DNA from: Photorhabdus thracensis
GTDB lineage: Bacteria > Pseudomonadota > Gammaproteobacteria > Enterobacterales > Enterobacteriaceae
DNA: 64,000 bases
Direction of reading: 5' to 3'
NCBI RefSeq assembly: GCF_001010285.1
Contig: NZ_CP011104.1
Span: 1,736,001-1,800,000, forward strand
Under the pieces are notes generated by a model. That model was given only the letters and a program-made list of their open reading frames with translations, was not told the origin of the DNA and ran no database searches. The translations under genes and the position numbers were made by a program. Shown piece after piece: positions 26,098-35,168 of this stretch; the stretch's first letter is position 1, and each line of letters begins with the position of its first letter.

Positions 26098-26541
26098 TAT
26101 CGGCCCCATTCCGTTTCATGGCCCGGTAACGCCATGCCAACAATTCAGGTAGGCCCATCTCAGTTGTCACAGCAGGCGGCCAATGAAACACGGTGGCAAT
26201 ATCTGCCACCAGTTCATCAACGGTTATTGATGCTGGAAATCGGACTTCACCGACTTCGGCAACAAAAAATTAACCACCTCAATGCAGAGGTTAATCAGAT
26301 CGCCGGGCGACATCAGCAACAAATCATTTTTAGTCAGTGCTGGCGCGGTGACACGAGGCAAAACCAACATCATAGAATCGACGTCCATTTCCATCAGGGC
26401 CTGCAAACGAGCACCACGCAGTGCGCCACTGTTGGGCTTACGCACAACGACGTCGCTGATAGTGGTTGCACCACGAGTAATAGGTTCTTCCAGTGTCACT
26501 GTAGCGTGTTCCTGCTGGGCAACAGGGGTTTGTTCAATCAT
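26090..26541 (-). CDS. E': Tail assembly protein gpE+E' made by programmed -1 frameshift
   Basis: Within E the slippery heptamer T-TTT-TTG lies at 26269-26263 in the codon phase AAT TTT TTG. A -1 slip leads into a frame that reads FVAEVGEVRFPASITVDEL, then FHWPPAVTTEMGLPELLAWR and ends at TGA 26092-26090, overlapping the gpT start. The same E/E+E' arrangement is known in P2 and parallels G/GT in lambda; such proteins act as chaperones on the tape measure. The product is about 151 residues. Confidence 0.85.
26224..26541 (-). CDS. E: Tail assembly chaperone gpE
   Basis: The 105-residue unshifted product starts MIEQTPVAQQEHATVTLEEP and contains LMEMDVDSMMLVLPRVTAPALT. It corresponds to P2 gpE, including the LTEPI-TRG-like motif (LEEPITRGATTI) after which most of the homology is located. 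It shares its first 91 codons with E+E'. Confidence 0.9.
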   Translation of the reverse strand: MIEQTPVAQQEHATVTLEEPITRGATTISDVVVRKPNSGALRGARLQALMEMDVDSMMLVLPRVTAPALTKNDLLLMSPGDLINLCIEVVNFLLPKSVKSDFQHQ

Positions 26542-26586
26542 GGTGAATGTTCCTATGGTGATTTATAGATGATAAGCGTTCAATTG

Positions 26587-27102
26587 TTACAAACCGATGG
26601 CGCGTCGGTGGGCTTCCAGACGGTCAGCACCACCAACGATTTCCACCATATTAACGGTGTCGATTTCGATCAGGACTTCTCCGTCCCACGTCAGTTTGAA
26701 GTAGGTGTTTTTGGCGCTGACTTTGGTCTGGCTGTTATCGCCCTGTTTATAGCTGCCGTGGTCAAACTCCGAAAAGCGGCCACGCATCACGACTTCGACC
26801 GCAATCACTTCCCTGGTATCATCACGCTGAAAGGAGCCGTTAAAGCGCAGAGAAACACCGTCCACTTTCTCAATGCCCCATTGGCGGTAAAGTTGGGCTT
26901 CCACGCCGACCAAGGTAAATTCGGTATCCAGTGCGCCATCATCCAGCCCCAAGTCCACCGAGGCGGTACCATTCATGCCACCGCCGCGATAGGCTTCGAG
27001 CTTACGGCTCAGTTTAGGAAGCGTCATTTCTTCCACAACACCGATGTAATTATTGCCATCATTGAATAAATTCAGATATTTGAGTTTACGAGGTAATGCC
27101 AT
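26587..27102 (-). CDS. FII: Major tail tube protein gpFII
   Basis: The 171-residue protein starts MALPRKLKYLNLFNDGNNYI and contains LTLPKLSRK-type (EMTLPKLSRKLEAYRGGGMNG) and VVMRGRFSEFDHGSYKQGD segments of P2 FII. It forms the inner tube of the contractile tail. It lies ten bases after the sheath gene. Confidence 0.94.
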   Translation of the reverse strand: MALPRKLKYLNLFNDGNNYIGVVEEMTLPKLSRKLEAYRGGGMNGTASVDLGLDDGALDTEFTLVGVEAQLYRQWGIEKVDGVSLRFNGSFQRDDTREVIAVEVVMRGRFSEFDHGSYKQGDNSQTKVSAKNTYFKLTWDGEVLIEIDTVNMVEIVGGADRLEAHRRAIGL

Positions 27103-27112
27103 GAGTAGCCCC

Positions 27113-28286
27113 TTAGCTGTTAATGCTGTTTGCGAAATTCATCAGGTACTGGTCAGTGATTCGCTGGTGCAACAGCAGGTTTTCCAATGGCGGGATCGGC
27201 GTGTAGTTGTAATCGATGAACAGCTTGCCCGCTTTCAGGGTGTCCTTGGTGTTAGCGCTTTCGTCATACCAACACTGGCCGTCAATCAGGTAACCATTGG
27301 ATTTCAGTTCACGCAGCTTGGCATTAATACCTTCGATAATGTCGCGTACCAGTGAAGGTGTCAGTGGCTTGTCAATCGCCCACATATGCGCATCAGCCAT
27401 CGTGTCGGCCAGTACCTGCGCCGTGCGTGTGTAACTTTCGAACTGAAACAGTGGATCATCCGAACAGGTGCGGGAACCCCAGAAGCGAAAACCGTCCTTG
27501 CGGATCAAGGTCGTAACGGCGCTCTGGTTAAGTAGGTTGGCATCGGTGGCAACATCTTGCAAATCCCAAAAAACATCGGCAGAAATCCCTGTCACACCAT
27601 TAACACCAACGTTGGACAGGGTTTTATGCCAGCCAGTTTCCTCGTCGATTTTGGCACGCAGGCCCAACGCACGAGCAGTTGCGTATGCAATAGACTCGCT
27701 ATTTTTGACCGTATCCCAACTGAGGAAGTCCGGCCAAATCAACATCAGTTCGCGCTGGTTAAAGTTGTTGCGGTAGTTGATAGCCTCTGAGATGGTCTTG
27801 CAGCCATAGGCGTTGACATAAGCCATTGCCCGCAATTTCTGGGCAATACCCGCGAGAGCCGCCGCAACAGGTTGGGTATCGTGACCGGGTATACCTAGAA
27901 TGCGTGGTTTAACACCGAGCTGACCTTGTGCCGCAGGCAGCGCCTGCATTCCCATTTTTTTACCTTCGTCGGTAACACCGCCAATGATATTCGACGTGGT
28001 TTCGACTTCGGTTTCCCCTTTGAGCCACACGCACAACAACAGTCACGGGTTTGGACTGGTCGGCAATCGCTCGCAGAGCATGGGACAGTGTGCCCGTTTT
28101 TCCAGCCTTACTACTGGCAGTCAGAACGTCGGTTAACAAGACTGGCATGTTCAAGGGAAAAGTTTTGGTGTCAGCATCATCCGCTGTGCAGACTAGCCCG
28201 ACAATAGCAGTGCTGACAGTGGTAATAGTGCGCGTGCCCTCGTTGATTTCCTGCACGCGGACACCATGATGATAATCTTGTGCCAT
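27113..28286 (-). pseudogene. FI: Tail sheath protein gpFI, frameshifted
   Basis: The N-terminal part (28286 down to about 28030) begins [20 protein letters not shown] and reads to [11 protein letters not shown]. The C-terminal part continues in another frame from [20 protein letters not shown] to MNFANSINS at 27113. Adding two bases or removing one near 28026-28030 (GTGGCTCAAAGG) restores a protein of about 390 residues, the P2 sheath length. Without the sheath no contractile tail can form. A sequencing error in the short run CAAAGGGG cannot be excluded. Confidence 0.9.
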
Positions 28287-28522
28287 AGCGAAAGACTCCC
28301 GTAATGATGATTTCGCTATGGTGATCGCTGTGACAATAAAATTCAGTTGATTGGGTAAGTATCAGGGATAGCACAAAGTGGAGGATATAAAAAGAGTATT
28401 AGAGATGTTCATCCTTGAGTAATCAAAAGACTCATGCCGCGCACGATAAATGAAGCGACAATTCTTGTAACTTTGCACAGAATTGTATAAAATTTTATAC
28501 AATCAGGTAAGGAAGGGAAACT

Positions 28523-28882
28523 ATGACGAAAATCAGGAGCGGTACAGAGAAAGAAATTGCCTGGATTGGCTCTTCTTATGAAGATTTGTTAGCCTTCCCT
28601 ACAGATGCACGTAAAGACGCAGGCTATCAGCTTCATAGAATACAGCATGGAATAGATCCTGAAGATTGGAAACCCTTTTCTGACATCGGTTCTGGCGTAA
28701 AAGAAATACGGCTAAGAGACAATACAGGTATTTATCGTATTATGTATGTTGCTAAATTCGATGAAGCTATTTATGTATTGCATAGTTTTCAGAAAAAAAC
28801 TCAACAAACGAGTAAACATGATAAGGATATCGCTAAAGTACGATACAACGCAGTTATCCAGCAGCGGAGAAATATCAAATGA
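28523..28882 (+). CDS. HigB/Gp49-like toxin (RelE superfamily)
   Basis: The 119-residue protein contains DARKDAGYQLHRIQHGIDPE, IRLRDNTGIYRIMYVAKFDE and IYVLHSFQKKTQQTSKHD, the layout of phage Gp49/HigB-type RelE-fold toxins (basic strand, Tyr-Arg-x-x-Y, Leu-His-x-F-x-K-K-T). It runs against the tail operon from upstream of FI. The overlap ATGA with the next gene indicates a coupled toxin-antitoxin pair. Part of a second copy survives at 9894-10018. Confidence 0.88.
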   Translation: MTKIRSGTEKEIAWIGSSYEDLLAFPTDARKDAGYQLHRIQHGIDPEDWKPFSDIGSGVKEIRLRDNTGIYRIMYVAKFDEAIYVLHSFQKKTQQTSKHDKDIAKVRYNAVIQQRRNIK

Positions 28883-29217
28883 CCACTAAAATTGACACTG
28901 AAATTCGTAGGGTAACTCCAGCCGGGCATAATATATTTTCTGAGTTAGGTTTTACTGAGCAAGAGGCTCAGCAACTTCATGCAACCTCTTTACGAGAAAT
29001 AGAAAACACATTGCAAATCAAAGAACGGTTAATGGAAGAAATTACTTTATGGATTGCAGATAAAAAAATGAAACAAACTGAAGTAGCAACGGTGTTGCAC
29101 ATTTCTCGACCAAGAGTATCTGATGTTGTGAATAAAAAGGTAAGTAAATTCACCATTGACGCATTGGTTAATATGTTAACCCGTATAGGAAAACCTGTTC
29201 AGATTACGGTAGGCTAA
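28879..29217 (+). CDS. HigA-like antitoxin, XRE family
   Basis: The 112-residue protein has the antitoxin region GFTEQEAQQLHATSLREIEN and a C-terminal helix-turn-helix: MKQTEVATVLHISRPRVSDV, VNKKVSKFTIDALVNMLTRIGKPVQ. It is typical of the HigA2/Xre partner of Gp49-like toxins. The start overlaps the toxin stop. Confidence 0.88.
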   Translation: MTTKIDTEIRRVTPAGHNIFSELGFTEQEAQQLHATSLREIENTLQIKERLMEEITLWIADKKMKQTEVATVLHISRPRVSDVVNKKVSKFTIDALVNMLTRIGKPVQITVG

Positions 29218-29252
29218 GACCCACACATAAAGGTGTTAGAGCAATTCAAAAC

Positions 29253-29279
29253 AAGAGGCACCTAGAATGGGTGCTTCTT
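29253..29279 (+). terminator. Terminator after the toxin-antitoxin pair
   Basis: AAGAGGCACC and GGGTGCTTCTT pair around TAGAAT 36 bases after the antitoxin stop, followed by GGCATTTC. The stem is good but the U-tract is interrupted. Confidence 0.65.
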
Positions 29280-29615
29280 GGCATTTCACAAGATTCAACC
29301 TTTCGGTTCAATACCTCGTTCCCGTAGTTCTTTACGCAAAATCCGCTTAATCCATATAGCTGAAAAAGTCGACCTCATGACCTCATAAACCAGCACCCAC
29401 GCCAACCTAGAGCGGAACGTTTATCTGCGCAAAAGGAGCGCAGATAGCCCCAATTGTAGTGTTAGCCGAGTAAAACGTGTATAGACACTGCACAACACGG
29501 AGTATAAAAAACAATTTCAGGGATATTAAAACCCTAATTGTTCTACCACATGATTAACTATGTGAATCCCTCTTTAGCTACGCTATCTGATGAAACTGGT
29601 ATAGATAGAAAGTTA
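29280..29615. other. Gap with a possible gene tail
   Basis: No complete gene is seen. On the minus strand 29378-29295 could encode MRSTFSAIWIKRILRKELRE and RGIEPKG before TGA, which resembles the end of a small phage protein, without upstream coding support. The rest is AT-rich and featureless. Confidence 0.3.
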
Positions 29616-29864
29616 TCAGCATATTGAGGAATATCTTCTTGGGATTCTTTTTATGAGAACACTTGGCTCTAATGATAACAAATGTGCTATATGAACAAAT
29701 TCCACAACATCCAATCTTCTTTCACCATTCTCAACTTTCGCAATAAACGATTGAGGGCGATCTAGCGCTTGAGCTAAATTCTCTTGAGTGACTCCCTTTG
29801 CTATACGAGCCTCACGGAGTGCTTTGATAACTACTTGATATTCATCAGAGTAAATTGAAACCAT
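29616..29864 (-). CDS. XRE-family regulator (SQF-type), copy 1
   Basis: From ATG 29864 the protein is 82 residues: IYSDEYQVVIKALREARIAK, GVTQENLAQALDRPQSFIAK and VENGERRLDVVEFVHIAHLL. This is a single helix-turn-helix domain. The next gene encodes a clear paralogue. No partner gene is visible, so its role in the prophage cargo is unknown. Confidence 0.8.
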   Translation of the reverse strand: MVSIYSDEYQVVIKALREARIAKGVTQENLAQALDRPQSFIAKVENGERRLDVVEFVHIAHLLSLEPSVLIKRIPRRYSSIC

Positions 29865-29934
29865 ATATTCAATCCTACTAAACATTTAGGATTAAATATC
29901 AATCGATTGTTGATTTATACCAAAATGGGATTTT

Positions 29935-30207
29935 TTATTTTATAAGCTCTGATCGTTTTAACTTGTTAGGTAGTTTTTTGAACAGTATTTTTCCTAAAAT
30001 TAGTCCATGATCGACAGATAGCAAATGTGCTATATGCACAAATTCAACCACATCCAACCTTCTTTCACCATTTTCAATTTTAGCAATAAATGATTGAGGT
30101 CGATCTAAGGCTTGAGCCAAGCTCTTTTGAGTAATACCTTTTTCTATCCTAGCCTTACGAAGAGCGTTTATAACCAGTTGATATTCATATGAATAAATCG
30201 ATGCCAT
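29935..30207 (-). CDS. XRE-family regulator, copy 2
   Basis: The 90-residue paralogue of the preceding gene has IEKGITQKSLAQALDRPQSF and the same IENGERRLDVVEFVHIAHLL core but a different tail rich in Lys. TTTTGGGATAT words occur twice upstream (30226-30236 and 30258-30268), possibly an operator. It is divergent from the Ner-like gene at 30312. Confidence 0.8.
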   Translation of the reverse strand: MASIYSYEYQLVINALRKARIEKGITQKSLAQALDRPQSFIAKIENGERRLDVVEFVHIAHLLSVDHGLILGKILFKKLPNKLKRSELIK

Positions 30208-30311
30208 TTCTTTAACCTTGATTAATATCCCAAAATCGAATATCAATCATTTACTTAAATATCCCAAAACAGGATAATTCATTGCGTTTGTTATATGGAG
30301 ATATAAAGGAA

Positions 30312-30569
30312 ATGAATAAAAAAGATTGGCATACCGCCGACATTATCGCTGCCTTACGTAAGCTCGGCACTACCTTAGCAGCAGTATCACGTAAGGAGGG
30401 ACTTAGTTCATCTACGTTAACTAATGCTCTATCACGACCTTGGCCTAAAGGAGAATGGATTATTGCTAACAATCTCGGAGTACATCCCTCAGAAATTTGG
30501 CCAAGCCGATATTTTGATGAGAATGGACAACCTATTGAACGAGTTAGCCGAAATAATTCCTCAATGTGA
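30312..30569 (+). CDS. Ner/Nlp-like DNA-binding protein
   Basis: From ATG 30312 (AAAGGAAATG) the protein has 85 residues: DWHTADIIAALRKLGTTLAA, KEGLSSSTLTNALSRPWPKG and LGVHPSEIWPSRYFDENGQP. It is the closest relative within the window of the gene at 20568-20783. Small Ner proteins repress early phage promoters. Its divergent pairing with an XRE gene resembles a small regulatory switch, copied twice in this prophage. Confidence 0.85.
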   Translation: MNKKDWHTADIIAALRKLGTTLAAVSRKEGLSSSTLTNALSRPWPKGEWIIANNLGVHPSEIWPSRYFDENGQPIERVSRNNSSM

Positions 30570-30669
30570 TTAATTCCCAACCAAATGGTCTAAGTTCGGT
30601 ACAATATCGAACCTAGGCCATGTTAGCTGCTTAGACTGTCTAACTATTGGAGCTAGTTTATTGCAACCC

Positions 30670-31122
30670 TTATTCTATTACTCTGGGTTTTTCAGGCCAA
30701 TGAATATCTGGTACTAAATTAACATCAACGCGGTTCAGTAATACCCGATATTTTTTCAAAGCGGCTAACAGCGATTTTTCCTCATCACTCGCCATCCCCA
30801 AATCTACCGCATCTTGTAACGGGGCTATCTGTTTACCTACCGTGAGCATAAGTTGCTGTTTCTTATGTTCTGCTTGTTGCTGCTGTTCCTGCCTAAGTTG
30901 TACCTTACCACTTTCTGATATTATCCATTTTTCACCATCATATTTATGATAAACGGACGGAGCACGTTCAATGAGTACTGGATAACCCTCTTTACTACTG
31001 ACAATTGATAAACCGCGCGATTGCCCGGCGAGTAATTCATTGTGTTTTTCTGCTGTTATTTCAACGCATTCTTTATAAGCTTCATTATAAAAAGCGCATT
31101 CTTTTCTGGAGAAATAAACCAT
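30670..31122 (-). CDS. G: Tail fiber assembly protein gpG
   Basis: The 150-residue protein starts MVYFSRKECAFYNEAYKECV and contains VYHKYDGEKWIISESGK, then a Gln-rich coiled segment and a C-terminal Tfa-like region ending VPDIHWPEKP. Tfa proteins help fold and attach the fibre encoded upstream. It begins directly after the gpH stop. Confidence 0.9.
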   Translation of the reverse strand: MVYFSRKECAFYNEAYKECVEITAEKHNELLAGQSRGLSIVSSKEGYPVLIERAPSVYHKYDGEKWIISESGKVQLRQEQQQQAEHKKQQLMLTVGKQIAPLQDAVDLGMASDEEKSLLAALKKYRVLLNRVDVNLVPDIHWPEKPRVIE

Positions 31123-32646
31123 TTATACCCCCCAAAATAATATATGTACAACTCTGTCTGGATTCTCATTATTGTTAGGAGTGCCAGCTTGATATTCAAA
31201 TGTCGATAGTGTTGCATTACGTACTAATGTGTGACCCGTTGATGTATTGATACTCGACATACTGGCAATATAGCCAAAAAACTTATTTTTAAAAGAAATT
31301 GGATAATTAACTTTTACCCATGATTGTTGACTGGATGCAACTTTAACCCATTGAATCATTATTCCCGTATCCCCGCATTGCCACCAACCATTTTCAGATT
31401 TTATCGCTGCATTTTGTAGCGCAAGGGTACCGCTTCGCTCTGGAGTTAATATATTGTAACGCCGCCGATTGCTCGGATCGTTGGAATAGATATGCAACAA
31501 TTTTCCTTCTGAGCCGTTAATTCCTACCACATACCCATCTTTCGATTTGAAACGCAATTCAGGAAAGGGCGTTTTGCTATCAATCAGTAAACTACCAACA
31601 GTGGCGCTCTTATCGCTAGAAATATGCAAGAAAATATTATCACTCTCAGATTTAGCATAACTCCCCACATCCCCAGCACTTAAACTCAGATCCCCGGTCA
31701 ACGCCTTACCGTTGATTTTCCGGTTGCTCGGTACTGCTCCTTTAGCCAATACCACCGTTTCCAACAAATTGAGGTTTTTCACAAAAGCATTTTTGTCAGG
31801 AATGTCAGCGCCGTTCCCCTTCCTGGACAATCGACTATTAGCATTGTCATTAGCATCAGTCGCATTCTGGTTTGCCGTGTTTGCCAGTATGTTGACTTCA
31901 TTCACACGAGAATCGATTTCCCCTTTGGTATACGCCCCAATATCCCCCGCATTCAGTGAAATATCAGAGGAAAGCACCTTCCCGTTCACCTTACGACTAG
32001 CAGGCACACGGCCATTAGCGTTATTGTCCGCGACATTTGCCAAGTCATACGCCGCCTTAACCGCCTTCGGGGTTGCCGCGTAGGTTTCACTGCTGCTGTC
32101 TACCGCGCTGCTCAAAACAACGACACCTTTATCTTTTAGCGTAGCGTCAGGGTGGTTAGGGTTCTTCACATGAGTTTGAATCGACTCGTCCACATATTCC
32201 CGCGTTGCCAGCACCACGGAGGGATCAACTTTCAATGTTACTGTGTCAGTGCTGCTGACAATCAAGACCATACGAATAGTCTGTGTACGCCCAGCGCCTT
32301 CCTGTAACTGCGGTTTGTAAGTCTCCGCGCAGTTTCCGACGGCAATCAAAATGCCGTCTTTATCAAACAGGCCAATTTCCCGTATCCACCAACCGCCCTC
32401 GTTTTCGGGGATTACCTGCTCGGCAATAATCTGGTTAGTATTCTTGGGATCAACATTTAGCTCATTAATCGCCGCACGACGGCGTTCGTTAACCAGTTTA
32501 GTCTGTGCAGTATCTGGTGTCGGCAAGCTTCCGCCACCATCACCAACAGCCATATGGGTGATTTCAATCTTGGTACCCAACGCGGCGGCATTTGCCAGCT
32601 TATCCGCGCCCAATTGAGTTAACAGGGCAAAATATTTGGTCCTCAT
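31123..32646 (-). CDS. H: Tail fiber protein gpH
   Basis: The 507-residue protein has the P2 gpH N-terminus: ALLTQLGADKLANAAALGTK, EITHMAVGDGGGSLPTPD and ERRRAAINELNVDPKN. Repeats of the type SRKVNGKVLSSDISLNAGDI and NRKINGKALTGDLSLSAGDV follow, then a variable C-terminal receptor-binding part. The fibre decides host range. The start overlaps the gpI stop (ATGA). Confidence 0.93.
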   Translation of the reverse strand: MRTKYFALLTQLGADKLANAAALGTKIEITHMAVGDGGGSLPTPDTAQTKLVNERRRAAINELNVDPKNTNQIIAEQVIPENEGGWWIREIGLFDKDGILIAVGNCAETYKPQLQEGAGRTQTIRMVLIVSSTDTVTLKVDPSVVLATREYVDESIQTHVKNPNHPDATLKDKGVVVLSSAVDSSSETYAATPKAVKAAYDLANVADNNANGRVPASRKVNGKVLSSDISLNAGDIGAYTKGEIDSRVNEVNILANTANQNATDANDNANSRLSRKGNGADIPDKNAFVKNLNLLETVVLAKGAVPSNRKINGKALTGDLSLSAGDVGSYAKSESDNIFLHISSDKSATVGSLLIDSKTPFPELRFKSKDGYVVGINGSEGKLLHIYSNDPSNRRRYNILTPERSGTLALQNAAIKSENGWWQCGDTGIMIQWVKVASSQQSWVKVNYPISFKNKFFGYIASMSSINTSTGHTLVRNATLSTFEYQAGTPNNNENPDRVVHILFWGV

Positions 32647-33251
32647 GACTCAATCCTCACATCATCAATAATATGCACTCCAGCCCCTACTACATCAGAG
32701 CCAGTGACAGTGATTAATTCCGGGATATAGGGGTAAACGGTTAATACATCACCGCTGTAACTGGTGACTGCGCAATAATTTTCGCCTCCGGTCTCCAACT
32801 GAATAGACATACCGACCAAATGCCGTGAAGCGGGTTTAGCATCAAAAATCAACCGCTCTAGTTCTTGATAAGTTTCCGCTGTGATACCGTTTTCCATGAC
32901 ACCAATATCCAACCGGAAAGTGCCGGGGGCATCATTAGTTTGCCACCATTCGATAACACGGATGAGATAACCGAATGGTTCCACCACACGGCGGATAGCG
33001 CCTATTGTTCCCTTATGCTGATGAACAAACATCGACGCCTTAATTGACTCGCGTTTAGTACTCTCCGACCAATCCATATCCCAGCGATCAACTGACCACG
33101 CCCACGCCAGATAGGGGAGCAATTTCACTGGACACCGCTCAGGACTCCACAAGTCACGAAGGAGAACCGGCACAGCTGACAGACTAGCGAGGGCTTCAGC
33201 GGCGGCTACTTCCAGCAGTGATGATCCGACTGGTAACAAGCGGTTATTCAT
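32643..33251 (-). CDS. I: Baseplate protein gpI
   Basis: From ATG 33251 the protein has 202 residues: LLPVGSSLLEVAAAEALASL, LWSPERCPVKLLPYLAWAWS and VDRWDMDWSE are the hallmark of P2 gpI. The frame is open to 33263. The start lies within the end of gpJ, an overlap of eight bases. Confidence 0.92.
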   Translation of the reverse strand: MNNRLLPVGSSLLEVAAAEALASLSAVPVLLRDLWSPERCPVKLLPYLAWAWSVDRWDMDWSESTKRESIKASMFVHQHKGTIGAIRRVVEPFGYLIRVIEWWQTNDAPGTFRLDIGVMENGITAETYQELERLIFDAKPASRHLVGMSIQLETGGENYCAVTSYSGDVLTVYPYIPELITVTGSDVVGAGVHIIDDVRIES

Positions 33252-34158
33252 CCGCTCCCCCAATCACTACCTGCGCACGTGTGCAAAAACTTGCTTGAGT
33301 TTTATCCAGAATCACATCCTGCGCCGGAGCTTTCAGGTGAACACGCTGAACACCTGGCATATGCAAGACAGCAAAAATGGCACTGCGCACGATATCGCGA
33401 CCAATCCGGTGTTGCTCGGCAGTGTAACGCGCCAGTCTTTCACGCACAGCCTGCAATATCGGCTCATATTCCGGGGTTGGATACAGGTACAGCACGGCAT
33501 CAATTTGATAATCGACAATCTCCACAGACTGTACGGTCAGGCGATCAGCCACGGGGCGAACGTCCTCATCATTCAGAGCAGTATTCACGACCGCAATCAA
33601 TTCATCACTGGCCGCACCGCTCCCCTCACGTGACAAGATACTGACGGTGACACAGGCAGGCGCTGGGCTGATCACCGACGCATCGGCAACCCGCCCGTCA
33701 GCACTGCGCGCATGGTATTCATAGGACGCCACCGGGCCAGCGACGCTTAACCCCTCGAACGCTTGCGGAATGCATACCCGAAAATCAGCGTCAGATTCCA
33801 GCACCGCAGAGATCGGCGGTATGGCGAGATTATCAGCGGGCTGTAATACCAAACGCTGCACATTGTTATTCGCCCCCAGTTGGTCTAAATCGCTGCCTAT
33901 GGCATACGCCACCATCGCCGCCCGCGCTGCTTCATTGATGCGCTGACGCAAGAGCAATTCCCGATAGGCGTTTTCCTGCAACAGTTTGGTGATGGGTTCG
34001 GATTCCAGCGCCAACGTACGGGTGATAGCATCGCGATGCTCTGGCGGATACAGTGAAATCAGTTTTTCTTTTCGCTCAGCCAGCAGGGTTTCGAAATCCA
34101 ATAGTTCGACAACCTCCGGCGGCGGTAACTGACTAAGGTCGATGGGCGGCATGGTCAC
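33244..34158 (-). CDS. J: Baseplate wedge protein gpJ
   Basis: The 304-residue protein starts MTMPPIDLSQLPPPEVVELL and DFETLLAERKEKLISLYPPE, and contains LLRQRINEAARAAMVAYAIG and SDLDQLGANN. This is the P2 gpJ pattern. It overlaps gpW by four bases. Confidence 0.94.
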   Translation of the reverse strand: MTMPPIDLSQLPPPEVVELLDFETLLAERKEKLISLYPPEHRDAITRTLALESEPITKLLQENAYRELLLRQRINEAARAAMVAYAIGSDLDQLGANNNVQRLVLQPADNLAIPPISAVLESDADFRVCIPQAFEGLSVAGPVASYEYHARSADGRVADASVISPAPACVTVSILSREGSGAASDELIAVVNTALNDEDVRPVADRLTVQSVEIVDYQIDAVLYLYPTPEYEPILQAVRERLARYTAEQHRIGRDIVRSAIFAVLHMPGVQRVHLKAPAQDVILDKTQASFCTRAQVVIGGADE

Positions 34159-34496
34159 CCCACAGGCACAGAAAAAGCAACCGGGACATTGGATAGCCGA
34201 TATTGGCCGCTGATATCAACAGTCATGTATCCGGCTTCACCCTGATTGATAGTGATAGCGGTCAGGGTAATGCGGGGTTCCCATCGCTGGATGGCGGTAT
34301 AGCACGCAGCCATAATTTGCAGACGTAAAGCAGGATTTTGGGGCGCATCAATCAGTTCGGATAACAACGAACCATATTGGCGGCGAGTAATACGGCTACC
34401 CATCGGCGTTAGCAAGATATCGCTAACTGACTGGCGAACATGGGCGATATCGCTGATAGCCTCACCCGTCTGTCGATTCATACCAAGGTACATCAT
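34155..34496 (-). CDS. W: Baseplate protein gpW (gp25-like)
   Basis: The 113-residue protein starts MYLGMNRQTGEAISDIAHVR and contains QSVSDILLTPMGSRITRRQYGS, the gp25-like lysozyme-fold baseplate signature. It overlaps the gpV stop by four bases. Confidence 0.94.
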   Translation of the reverse strand: MMYLGMNRQTGEAISDIAHVRQSVSDILLTPMGSRITRRQYGSLLSELIDAPQNPALRLQIMAACYTAIQRWEPRITLTAITINQGEAGYMTVDISGQYRLSNVPVAFSVPVG

Positions 34497-35131
34497 GATA
34501 TGGGGACTCCCGATGTACTGTCACCGGAGCGCACACCGTGGTGTCGGTGCGAATCCACCACAATCCCGTTAGAACTGAATTCACCCCCTACATGGACGAT
34601 ATTGCCGCGCATAGTGCCGCTTTTTCGCACTTCCAGACTGCCCGTAGTCAGATGGTGGGTGCAAATGACGGTGGGTGTATCCAATGTGATCTGATTGCCG
34701 GCCACACAAGTGATTTCTGGTGCAGTAACATGTACGGAGGCCGACGCGGTGATCATGGCAGTCTTAATACCTGTGACAGTTAAGGTGCTGGTCTGCGGTT
34801 CATATTCCATCACGGCACCATCAGGAAAAGCGATACACACCGCTTCCGGTGATGCCGAAGGGGCCGGAAACTCATCAGAAAAAATCGCAGGCAGTATAAA
34901 AGCTGTGGTCAAGTCACCACCAAGGGATAGCAATAAAACCTGTTCATCAATACTGGGCGCCCACCATGTTCGGGAACTTCCCGCTCTGGATGTCAACCAG
35001 TGCAACCAGTCGGTTTCAAGATTGCCTGTCATAACCCGGCACATGCCCCGTGTAGTATCTACCTGGGTAATGACGCCGATTCGGATCAGATTGCGCAATC
35101 GGCGCAACAGTTCAGTTAATTGTGTGTTCAT
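34493..35131 (-). CDS. V: Baseplate spike protein gpV
   Basis: From ATG 35131 the protein has 212 residues. An OB-fold N-terminus has LLRRLRNLIRIGVITQVD and LTSRAGSSRTWWAPSIDEQV. A repetitive beta-helix region follows, and the end DSHRHHGVRSGDSTSGVP carries the His motif that binds iron at the spike tip in P2. It is the membrane-piercing tip of the tail. Confidence 0.93.
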   Translation of the reverse strand: MNTQLTELLRRLRNLIRIGVITQVDTTRGMCRVMTGNLETDWLHWLTSRAGSSRTWWAPSIDEQVLLLSLGGDLTTAFILPAIFSDEFPAPSASPEAVCIAFPDGAVMEYEPQTSTLTVTGIKTAMITASASVHVTAPEITCVAGNQITLDTPTVICTHHLTTGSLEVRKSGTMRGNIVHVGGEFSSNGIVVDSHRHHGVRSGDSTSGVPIS

Positions 35132-35168
35132 GCAGACAACAATGTCACCCCAAACCCTCACCTGCACG

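Noticed and set aside
33279-33644. Long plus-strand frames antisense to gpJ
   Set aside because: Shadow frames of a conserved baseplate gene without independent evidence.
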